From assembly GCA_025766275.1 (NCBI GenBank), contig JAFKAC010000004.1:2232001-2296000 (forward strand): 64,000 bases of DNA, given 5' to 3'. Both the position numbers and the translations under genes were made by a program. Position 1 is the first letter of the stretch. Each line of letters opens with the position of its first letter. The notes beneath the pieces are model-generated. The model was not told the origin of the DNA and searched no databases. It saw only the letters and a program-made list of their open reading frames with translations. This DNA is from Lactarius indigo. Taxonomy: Eukaryota > Basidiomycota > Agaricomycetes > Russulales > Russulaceae. Of this stretch, positions 57,901 through 64,000 are shown piece by piece.

Positions 57901-59253
57901 GTGGCTAAGGGATTCACGCAGATCCCTGGCGTAGATTTTGATGAAACCTTCTCTCCCGTCGCACGATTTGAGTCGCTACGTTTACTTCTGGCATTGGCCG
58001 CGCTGGAGGACTGGCACATCCATCAGATGGATGTCAAGTCTGCTTTTCTCAATGGCGTGCTTGACGAGGAGATATACATGGAGCAGCCACAAGGTTTCAC
58101 TGTCACTGGCTCTGAGACGAAGGTGTGTCGCCTAGTTAAGGTGATCTATGGTCTCAAACAGGCCTCCCGCGCATGGAACTTGCAATTCCATGGAGTGCTC
58201 ACTGCACTCGGCTTTAAGCGGACGTTTGCTGATGCTGGCATATATGTGATGCCTCAACGGGAGGGGTATGATCCACTCTTCGTTATTGTCTACGTTGACG
58301 ACATCACTATACTGGGTCCCTCGTTGAGTGGAATTAAGCGTCTTAAGTCAGACTTGTCTGAACGCTATGAGATGACAGATCTCGGGGAGATAGAGTCTTA
58401 TCTTGGTATGCGCATTGTGCGCAACCGCTCCCTCAGACGCATCAAAATAGATCAGTCTGGCTACATCAAGGATGTCCTTGAACGCTTTGGCATGTCTGAT
58501 GCCACACCACACAACACACCCTTGCCTGCTGGTGCTGACGAGCACCTGGTTAAATATACGTCGCAGGCAACTGCCTCAGATATCTCCCACTACCAGTCCT
58601 TGATTGGGAGTCTGCTTTATGTGCAGATTGGCACTAGGCCAGATATCTCCTTCGCTGTGTCACGTCTGGCGCAGTACGCAGCAAATCCTTCACCACAACA
58701 TCTGCGACTTGCGCAATATGTCCTATCCTACTTAGTGGGAACTATGGATATGCGTATTGTCTATGATGGCGCCAATGGCGATGGCCTTCATGGCTACACT
58801 GATTCCAGTCTGGCTGATCAGACTGATGACCGCCACTCCACTTCCGGTTATGTATTCCTACTAGCCAATGGTGCAATAAGCTGGTCTTCACGCAAGCAAA
58901 AGACTGTGGCCCAAAACACTACTGAGGCAGAGTACATGGCCATGACCGACGCGGCTAACCAGGCTGCATGGTATCAGAGCTTCCTCACGGAACTCGGGTA
59001 CGAGGTCGACGACCCCATCCCATTACATGGTGACAATAAGGGTGCCATTGACTTGGCCTTGAACCCTGTCACTGGGAGACGGTCTAAGCACATTGCCATA
59101 CGGCATCATGTCATTCAGGAGTACATCGAAAAGGGGACCATCACCCTCATTAGAACTCCTACTGTAGATATGGTTGTGGACGGCTTCACAAAGTCACTAC
59201 CGCGTGTCCTGCTGCAGAAGCACAACAATGACATGGGACTTGTGTGTACTTAG
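54943..59253 (+). CDS. element D Gag-Pol polyprotein (Ty1/copia)
   Basis: One frame of 1,436 codons from ATG 54943. In order: gag region (about 55-250); zinc knuckle CHYCNKKGHIKPDC (about 261); aspartic protease WMMDSGATHHITP (about 335); GAG-pre-integrase LDIWHQRMGHISS (about 460); integrase IVHSDLAGPM, FIDDHTKFTVVHFLKS, LHSDRGGEY and NGKAERFNRT (DDE, about 530-640); a Ser/Pro-rich spacer; RT with YRARLVAKGFTQIPGVDFDE, MDVKSAFLNG and VIVYVDDITIL (about 970-1120); RNase H GYTDSSLADQTDDRHSTSGY and TTEAEYMA (about 1285-1340). Integrase before RT is the copia order. No stop or frame break was seen. Gag to Pol ratio must be set some other way, since there is no separate frame. Confidence 0.95.
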   Translation: MSSRAPSPTGAAAGATATAGGSTLPPTGSSPSARISAAYGATFGMPSGIRLEQFDGTHWNEWSGTIEAILTLHEAEDVFTLHHGPVDVPQDEWDSVQRRAKAYLRLYLKPDVYSLVADNTAYPTFKAKWDKLRDVYAGASGSTTIFNLWIQLTQARLDDSAPMASQLAKLNELRVALSNAQMGVTDTQFCLILLHALPPSYEVLASTILASGAPSALKHAEIIARIVSEEARRAGPSSSSLNKVAPVKPTGKKGKKDHSGLTCHYCNKKGHIKPDCRKRKKDEADAKEKEKAGNKAANSHVLVPTTASITEVVEPKIDWASESIGVALYAASRVRWMMDSGATHHITPHRSDFKDYTPTKGTVRLGDKSTIDQVGVGSVVFTTSQGISITLSNVLHLPQVKTRFLSTRALAQKGAEIAFDSGSFKISVNQKCVAKGYLEDNLYWLDAASVGLNAHTKSSAATLDIWHQRMGHISSAALKAHGPSATTGMDIDSSTTAHTVCRGCEMGKSTRQPFSVSSNKRTTRQFEIVHSDLAGPMQTQSLQGSTYTATFIDDHTKFTVVHFLKSKDQFAKSLQMYLAWGETQSGHKLRALHSDRGGEYMSSVTQDILKQKGIEHHLTMPGSPQSNGKAERFNRTIMDKAMSMLHTAGMSKGFWEHAVCAAVHIYNRSPVRGLKWRTPYELWHSGKVPDVSHLRVFGCKGYMHVPADKRRKLDAKAIEVTLIGFEPKSKGYKLWDRSTRSVRVSRDVTFDESSFPSLQGVETHPTPSPPVVPSTTVTAVPHPPALPPMRAPSPAHSSSSEEEDVENLLDPPQVQPRPTTPPPALPALPTTPKREQTTPTSPPPRPSATRIMRHVPPPSPEMPGGFEDRAQRSQLLREMDNAPRRSACAPVPNPRYFNADNAAWRSRRLGYAELLAAAFVGRDPATYAEAMRSAAADEWTKACQYEMDALAKNGTWELVDLPPNCKAVKSKWVFKLKVDGRYRARLVAKGFTQIPGVDFDETFSPVARFESLRLLLALAALEDWHIHQMDVKSAFLNGVLDEEIYMEQPQGFTVTGSETKVCRLVKVIYGLKQASRAWNLQFHGVLTALGFKRTFADAGIYVMPQREGYDPLFVIVYVDDITILGPSLSGIKRLKSDLSERYEMTDLGEIESYLGMRIVRNRSLRRIKIDQSGYIKDVLERFGMSDATPHNTPLPAGADEHLVKYTSQATASDISHYQSLIGSLLYVQIGTRPDISFAVSRLAQYAANPSPQHLRLAQYVLSYLVGTMDMRIVYDGANGDGLHGYTDSSLADQTDDRHSTSGYVFLLANGAISWSSRKQKTVAQNTTEAEYMAMTDAANQAAWYQSFLTELGYEVDDPIPLHGDNKGAIDLALNPVTGRRSKHIAIRHHVIQEYIEKGTITLIRTPTVDMVVDGFTKSLPRVLLQKHNNDMGLVCT

Positions 59254-59260
59254 ATTGTAG

Positions 59261-59272
59261 ATCACGGGGAGA
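59261..59272 (+). other. element D polypurine tract
   Basis: ATCACGGGGAGA directly precedes the 3' LTR. Confidence 0.65.
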
Positions 59273-59889
59273 TGTTGATAAGTGACCTCTGCGCACTTAG
59301 CGGCTCGTACGGACCGGACTTGCAGCATGGACTGCTTTAGATTAGATTAATTGGACTTGTAGATTACTTACATTTGATCTGTACAATCTAGCGCTGATCA
59401 ATGCGTCATGTATGACATCATGTACTATGACATCATGTAGAACACTCCGGACACTTCATTGTACTCAGTCCTTTGTTCTCCTTTAGTTCTTATCTTTATT
59501 GTGATGTCATTATGATATCATCTTTGTCTGGACTCTCCTTGTTCTAGTCACCTTGTTCCCTTTTCATACACTCCTTTTGTCCTGTATGTAGAACAACGCT
59601 CCTTGTATTCTGTGACTCTACGTTACCACTCTTGTACTAGTGTCACACCTCTGTACAGTATAAGTAGTAGTGCTTGTACGCTCCTGGTCCACATCAGTTC
59701 TCTCACTGCTGTGTGCCAGGTATGTCCTCTCCACTGTAATACCAACATCAGTTCTCTCACTGCTGTGTGCCAGACTACCATCTTGCTTCACTTGCTTGAC
59801 ACCTCCTGTGCTGCTTCTCAGTCACCCTCTGTATCTCACCACAGTACTTTGTCCCACTGTGAGTATAGTTCCTATGTGTCTGTTCATCA
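59273..59889 (+). repeat. element D 3' LTR
   Basis: It is 617 bp, like the 5' LTR but with a 15-bp tandem duplication (GACATCATGTACTAT unit near 59415-59440) and at least one transition (near 59550). The target duplication TGAGC follows. Confidence 0.93.
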
Positions 59890-60210
59890 TGAGCATCCAT
59901 ACACAATCGGGATGGACTACCGGCATGCACATGGTGCGACTTGACCGATCACCTCATGTTTGAGTGCCGGACTCCCCATGCCAAGTGTGTACTCCGATGT
60001 GTCTGTCACATATCCCCAACAGTGGCGCACGTGAATACATACTGCAGGTGGCTCGCCGTATTGGGACGAGTGGGCAATCGAGAACACTCCACCCAAGCAA
60101 CCACACAACTCCACGTGCAGTGACACAGAGAACCGTATCAACGACCCTCACATTATATTTTCAGACATGATTATGATTTTACTCACACCGTGGCTAGTGC
60201 AAGTCGAGAC
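59890..60210 (+). pseudogene. element C pol tail, last part
   Basis: After the TGAGC duplication the C tail goes on as NEHPYTIGMDYRHAHGAT, then a TGA at about 59941 and further stops. Across the D insertion the best frame reads VEVKINEHPYTIGMDYRHAH. No domain was recognised. It ends at the second solo LTR. Confidence 0.55.
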
Positions 60211-60812
60211 TGATGAACAGCAAAGACATAACCAGTACTCACAGAGGCAAAGAGTCTGTGGTGAGATACTAGTAGCAGCTGGTTAGCAGCAGAGGGGATG
60301 TCGAGCAAGTGAAGCAAAGAAGTGTCTGGCACACAGCAGTGAGAGAACTGATGTTTGGTATTACAGTGAAGAGAACATACCTGGCACACAGCAGTGAGAG
60401 AACTGATGTGGACCAGGAGCGTACAAGCACTACTACTTATACTGTACAGAGCTGTGACACTAGTACAAGGGTGGTAACATAGAGTCACAGAATACAAGGA
60501 GCATTGTTCTACATACAGGACAAAAGGAGTGTATCAAAAGGGAACAAGGTGACTAGAACAAAGAGAGTCCAGATAAAGATGATATCATAATGACATCACA
60601 ATAAAGATAAGAACTAAAGGAGAACAAAGGACAGAGTACAATGAAGTGTCCGGAGTGTTCTACATGATGTCATACATGACGCAATGATTAGCACTAGATT
60701 GTACAGATCAAATGTAAGTAATCTACAAGTCCAGTTAATCTAATCTAAAGCAGTCCATGCTGCAAGTCCTGTCCGTATGAGCCGCGAAGTGCACAAGGGT
60801 CACTTATCAACA
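60211..60812 (-). repeat. solo copia-family LTR, minus strand, inside element C
   Basis: It is 602 bp, the reverse complement of the D-type LTR (TGATGAACA...TTATCAACA on the plus strand). The 5-bp duplication GAGAC lies at 60206-60210 and 60813-60817. It is a separate insertion, in the opposite direction to D. Confidence 0.9.
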
Positions 60813-60828
60813 GAGACATCTCAGCCTA

Positions 60829-60840
60829 GTAGGGGGCTTA
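60829..60840 (+). other. element C polypurine tract
   Basis: The purine-rich AGTAGGGGGCTTA-like sequence just before the 3' LTR is the likely plus-strand primer site, somewhat mutated. Confidence 0.5.
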
Positions 60841-61247
60841 TGTCACGATCATGTGACATCGTGACGTCATGTCACGCAATGCACGTGATAGGAATCTGAC
60901 CCTTGAAGTTTTACAGAAGTTATGGTCTTGTCAAAGCACGCCTGTTGGTGCTCGAATGGTGCAATTGTCCACATAGTAGTAATAGTGACGTGTCATGTAG
61001 AAAACAGCCCCCGAAAACCCCAGTATGTACGAGTATAAAGATGTAGTCTGACAAGTAGTACAACGCTTGTCTACTCTTAGTTCTTGAATACTGAGTAGTG
61101 GCTTTTTGACTCCTTTCCTCTCCCTTGCGTGCTCCCTGAGTAAAGCAAGGATCATCAACTCAACTTGTCTTGAAAGACAGGTTCCGACTCTACCAGAACG
61201 TTGAGCACAGCTCCGTTGACCCTGTACGGTCCCTCGGAACTGTAACA
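60841..61247 (+). repeat. element C 3' LTR
   Basis: It is 407 bp and pairs with 38516-38922, the target duplication TGCAG following at 61248. The same TATA box and GTCTACTCTTA start sequence are present. Confidence 0.92.
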
Positions 61248-61428
61248 TGCAGGGTTCATAATTAAGTGTAGTCTAAAATTCTTGGGAAAACAATTCTTGG
61301 GAAATTTGGTATCTCACAAATGTATAGTTATAAAATAGTTATCCAGGGTATAAAATAGTTATTTCAGCAAAGGGTCAGCAAAGTTAAGGTTATCCCACAT
61401 AAACACCCTTTCAGGCTCAGCCTGTCTG

Positions 61429-61742
61429 TGTTACACTCCACAGGTGTTAGTCCAACTTGGACTTGTGACAGTGTAAATGACTTAGCAAATGACTGGTGAA
61501 TGGGGACAATGTGTCAACCCAATGCAAGCTGAACAGGAGCCCTAGGTGTACAACTGCAGCGAAAGGTAAATGAAGGCAAGCTTGCTCCTTGGCCTGAGCA
61601 AAACAGAAGTACACTAAGTCCAAGACTTAGGCAGATGGGAGGCAATTCAGGTAGTGGATTTGAAGAAGACCAAGATGGGGACTCTTGGTCTTCTGCAACT
61701 GCTACTTATACAGTTACATGTAGGCTTTAAAGCACTGCTCAG
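61429..61742 (-). repeat. CpG-eroded, truncated LTR related to element A
   Basis: On the plus strand it starts TGTTACACTCCACAGG, matching TGTTACGCTCCACCGG of the A LTR with CG turned to CA or TG. It keeps the palindrome at the transcript start and the TATA box, and is cut at 61742 by a copia LTR. Confidence 0.75.
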
Positions 61743-61798
61743 TGTTGATAAGTGACCCTTGCGCACTTAGCAGCTCATACAGACCAGACTTGCAGCAT
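61743..61798 (+). repeat. copia-family LTR stump
   Basis: The first 56 bp of a D-type LTR (TGTTGATAAGTGACCC...) are cut by the insertion of element B. The rest of this LTR should appear beyond the 3' end of B, outside the window. Confidence 0.8.
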
Positions 61799-62310
61799 TG
61801 TTACGTTTCGGTTCGTACGGGCTGCATGACTCATACCCTTACTGTACCGGTTGTCACTACGGCTGTAAGGTATATTAGTGACGGACTTACTTACGGTGAT
61901 ACGGTAGTACGATAGGCGATAAGGGCTCGATAGCTGATTGATGACAGGCGCCACTAATACTGGTAGTAGTGGTACTTGGATTGAGATACTTACGCGATAC
62001 GTTGGACGCTAGTTACTGTGACTCATAGCCGCGCTTGTAAGCCGGCTCGACTTGTATTTAAGCAGTCTTGTGAAGACCAAGATACGCCATCTTGGTCTTC
62101 TTGAATCGTCACTTGTTTTCCGTTCTCTAGCATCTTCCTCTCCCTCTCTAAGATTCCTTGCTTAAGACTTCATAAGCTTGCCGGTGTACCTCCGCGTATT
62201 CACTGAGGCAAGGACTTGGACCTTCGCGTCTTCAAGTTGGCAGCAGACATACCGCTAAGTCGTTACCGCCATTCGAGCTCAAGTCGAGCTGACGTTGTGA
62301 CAACGTTACA
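61799..62310 (+). repeat. element B 5' LTR
   Basis: It is 512 bp, starts TGTTACGTTTCGG and ends GACAACGTTACA, close in its ends to the LTR of element A. It has TATTTAA at 62055. Confidence 0.88.
62055..62100 (+). promoter_or_regulatory. element B promoter: TATA box and palindrome at the predicted start
   Basis: TATTTAA starts at 62055. The predicted start ATCTTGGTCTTC lies 34 bases on, at 62089-62100. The perfect inverted copy GAAGACCAAGAT is at 62072-62083, with ACGCC between. Confidence 0.65.
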
Positions 62311-62312
62311 TT

Positions 62313-62323
62313 AAGACCAAGAT
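62313..62323 (+). other. element B primer-binding site (self-priming type)
   Basis: AAGACCAAGAT, two bases after the LTR, is the exact complement of ATCTTGGTCTT at the predicted RNA start. Confidence 0.75.
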
Positions 62324-62329
62324 ACCACC

Positions 62330-62866
62330 GTGGCCGTAACAACAAGAGACCAGTGGACGAGCTTCCGTCCTTACTCGCTCCAGAGAAGAGGAGAACGTAA
62401 CGTCCCCACACGCTTTTTACAAGCGGCCAGTTGGAGGGAGCGACAAGAAGAAACCGGATACTTTGTGGAGTTTAACGGACCTAGCAGGTTCCGACCAGTT
62501 GAGTTCAATTTCGACCACCTGTGTTGGGTAGAAGTTGCGTGGAACCCCATAGACTCTCAGTGGGACGCTATACGACCAGCTGGACCTCGATATCGCTGCG
62601 ACATCGACGCGCGAGAACTCAACACCAGATCAGATTGGGGCCCCATCGACGGGCAAATACGAGAACACTCGACCGGAGAAGTAGTGTCTGAAGGAGACAA
62701 TAGCGAATCAGACAACGAAGAAAGTGAAGGGCGAGAACCGAATCAGACGGAAACGAGCGGAGGAGCCGTACAAGATCTCCTCATAGAACGAGCTGAGTCC
62801 GCACACATCACTGAGCCAGAACCAATTCACATCCGATCGCCAGCCATTATGGCAACAATAACATGA
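62330..62866 (+). CDS. element B Gag N-terminal extension (likely GUG start)
   Basis: GTG-GCC at 62330 stands in a near-perfect Kozak context (CCACC-GTG-G). It encodes TRDQWTSFRPYSLQRRGERN, TGYFVEFNGPSRFRPVEFNF and CDIDARELNTRSDWGPIDGQ, closely like element A, then an acidic stretch. No ATG occurs until ATG-GCA at 62849, exactly 173 codons on. The frame then meets TGA at 62864 after MATIT. This may be a CGA-to-TGA mutation or a real stop before the next ATG. Confidence 0.7.
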   Translation: MAVTTRDQWTSFRPYSLQRRGERNVPTRFLQAASWRERQEETGYFVEFNGPSRFRPVEFNFDHLCWVEVAWNPIDSQWDAIRPAGPRYRCDIDARELNTRSDWGPIDGQIREHSTGEVVSEGDNSESDNEESEGREPNQTETSGGAVQDLLIERAESAHITEPEPIHIRSPAIMATIT

Positions 62867-62869
62867 GCA

Positions 62870-64000
62870 ATGGAAGAAGTTGCGATGGAAGAGGCGCGCA
62901 TAATACGCGACGAAGCTAGGGACATCATCATGCCCATCAACCCAGAAACAGGAGTACGTATGACGGCGGACGACGCCGCAATTTTCAGAGCAATAGGCTC
63001 GGACAGAGGAGATCCCCCATCAGGGCGACGACCAGCAATGGAGTTACCTCCAGGAGTGGGAGGACCGGGAGAAGACCCACCGCCACCACCGGGAGGGGGA
63101 GTCCCATTCGATTTGCGAAGAACCGAACCACCAAGGGGACCACCCCGCGACCCACCAGGAGGAGGTGGAGGAGGCGGGGATGGCGGTGACGCCGGAGGAG
63201 GGGACAGAGGACACCCCAGCGAGAAATTAACCGGCGAGCCACCCTCTATTTTTGACGGAGACAGACTTAAAGTCGACCAATTCCTTACGCAGTGGCACGT
63301 CTATTGGGGCATGAATCTAGACGCCCCCATTATGCGCAACGACTACAGGAGGTGTCTCCTGTTCCTCTCGTACATCAAGGGCGGAGCGGTCAGCGAATGG
63401 GTTCTATCCTTCCTGAACTGGCTCAATCGGCAAATACAACGGGGAATCAGCCCCTATACTCGAGGCCTATGGGACGCGGTGGCCGATGGTTTCAGCCAAA
63501 GATTCGAAAACACATTGGAACGGGAACAAGCGCAAGCCATACTACGAAAAGGCTACAAAATGACCGGAGAGGACATTGACAAGTACGTCAACGATTTTGA
63601 ACAGTTAGCACGGAAGGCTCATTATCACCTCAACGAACCGCAAACCATCGATCTGTTCACATCGGGTCTGCCCAAGGAACTGTTCAAAAACGCGTTCCAA
63701 TTTGACGAGCCGGTAACATTCGACGACTGGAAGCGAGCTGTCCTCAAGCGACAAAAGAACTACATTCATCTCAAAGCACGGCTCAACGAATACAAGAATA
63801 CTACTACCCAACCAAAAAAGCAGACGGGTAACGCAGGATGGGCACTCCCGCAGAACCTACCACAGACCAACCCATGGGCCATGGATACCTCCGCTGATCG
63901 AGCCAAGGTGCGGCTAGCTGGGTCCGAAGACATCGACTTTAACAAACCGCCTCATCATGACTGGCCGGCACCGCCTTTTCCCCCACGAGGAGGACCCGGG
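62870..64000 (+). CDS. element B Gag main part (capsid; open to window end)
   Basis: It is in the same frame as the extension, starting ATG at 62870 (MEEVAMEEARIIRDEARDII). A Pro/Gly-rich spacer follows, then capsid segments PSIFDGDRLKVDQFLTQWHV, CLLFLSYIKGGAVSEWVLSF and DIDKYVNDFEQLARKAHYHL, parallel to element A. It is open to the last base; the zinc knuckle must lie beyond the window. Confidence 0.82.
   Translation, partial: MEEVAMEEARIIRDEARDIIMPINPETGVRMTADDAAIFRAIGSDRGDPPSGRRPAMELPPGVGGPGEDPPPPPGGGVPFDLRRTEPPRGPPRDPPGGGGGGGDGGDAGGGDRGHPSEKLTGEPPSIFDGDRLKVDQFLTQWHVYWGMNLDAPIMRNDYRRCLLFLSYIKGGAVSEWVLSFLNWLNRQIQRGISPYTRGLWDAVADGFSQRFENTLEREQAQAILRKGYKMTGEDIDKYVNDFEQLARKAHYHLNEPQTIDLFTSGLPKELFKNAFQFDEPVTFDDWKRAVLKRQKNYIHLKARLNEYKNTTTQPKKQTGNAGWALPQNLPQTNPWAMDTSADRAKVRLAGSEDIDFNKPPHHDWPAPPFPPRGGPG

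Larger units (their letters stand above)
53557..59889 (+). mobile_element. element D: full-length Ty1/copia retrotransposon
   Basis: LTRs lie at 53557-54158 and 59273-59889. The 5-bp duplication TGAGC is at 53552-53556 and 59890-59894. It has a half-tRNA primer-binding site, one open 1,436-codon polyprotein and a polypurine tract. Coding looks intact, so it may be autonomous. It is inserted in the tail of element C. Confidence 0.95.
38516..61247 (+). mobile_element. element C: old Ty3/gypsy chromovirus carrying nested insertions
   Basis: Two 407-bp LTRs (38516-38922 and 60841-61247) begin TGTCACG and end TGTAACA. They are flanked by the 5-bp duplication TGCAG at 38511-38515 and 61248-61252, so they are the two ends of one insertion although 22.7 kb apart. 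Between them are gag, protease, reverse transcriptase, RNase H, integrase and chromodomain remnants in the right order, interrupted by element A, a solo copia LTR, element D and a second solo copia LTR. Removing these gives an element of about 7.4 kb, a normal Ty3 size. It has many in-frame stops and cannot be autonomous. It lies on the plus strand. Confidence 0.9.
61799..64000 (+). mobile_element. element B: Ty3/gypsy retrotransposon, 5' part (continues past the window)
   Basis: The LTR at 61799-62310 is followed by a self-priming PBS and gag. It is related to element A but a different family: similar Gag extension, different LTR sequence. It is on the plus strand, inserted in a copia LTR; the 5 bp before it is AGCAT. 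Confidence 0.88.

Noticed and set aside
1..64000. CRISPR arrays, rRNA genes, bacterial-type operons or phage genes
   Set aside because: None seen; the window is eukaryotic nuclear DNA with spliced genes and LTR retrotransposons.

Overview
The window reads as nuclear DNA of a basidiomycete fungus, most likely an Agaricomycete. Genes are compact, with many short GT-AG introns of about 45-70 bases, and fungal markers are present (alpha-aminoadipate reductase LYS2, a fungal Mep/Amt ammonium transporter, a Rho1-type GTPase). I cannot name the genus. The left 38 kb is mostly single-copy genes. The right 26 kb is a nest of LTR retrotransposons that runs off the window. Left part, in order: NAA15-type NatA subunit (-), PDS5 cohesin regulator (+), D-amino-acid oxidase (+), MTH1-type Nudix hydrolase (-), CDK9/BUR1 kinase (+), a SU(Z)12-like VEFS-box gene (+), LYS2 (-), about 4 kb of gene-free repeat-like DNA, ammonium transporter (-), an unrecognised probable mitochondrial protein (+), RHO1 (-), a dual-specificity phosphatase (+), a decayed histidinol-phosphate aminotransferase (+), and a zinc-dependent polyol/alcohol dehydrogenase (-). 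These are housekeeping genes and not an operon or cluster. LYS2, the phosphatase, PDS5 and the SU(Z)12-like gene each seem to carry a small reading-frame lesion, so sequence error must be considered alongside real decay. Right part: an old Ty3/gypsy chromovirus ('element C', 38516-61247, target duplication TGCAG) was invaded four times by LTR elements: by a young Ty3/gypsy element ('A', 39420-47228, minus strand, identical LTRs, duplication ACCAG), by a full Ty1/copia element ('D', 53557-59889, duplication TGAGC), and by two copia-family elements now reduced to solo LTRs (52365-52969 and 60211-60812). A fifth, small poly(A)-tailed insert sits in the gag of C. Beyond C lie a CpG-eroded A-like LTR, a copia LTR stump and the 5' part of a third Ty3/gypsy element ('B', from 61799). 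The most interesting biology is in elements A, B and C. (1) Self-priming: the 11 bases at the predicted transcript start in the LTR are the exact complement of the primer-binding site just after the LTR, in three families with two unrelated sequences, as in fission yeast Tf1. (2) Gag in A and B has a conserved in-frame N-terminal extension with no AUG. About 760-780 nt from the predicted transcript start to the Gag AUG contain no AUG in any frame. A GUG-GCN in good Kozak context lies exactly 519 nt before the Gag AUG-GCN in both, which suggests non-AUG initiation of a longer Gag, comparable to CUG-initiated glyco-Gag. (3) In A, gag and pol overlap in the -1 frame over a canonical slippery heptamer followed, after six nucleotides, by a hairpin. 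(4) Element C is decaying almost only by transitions, and its internal stops are nearly all TGA, the pattern expected from CpG deamination.
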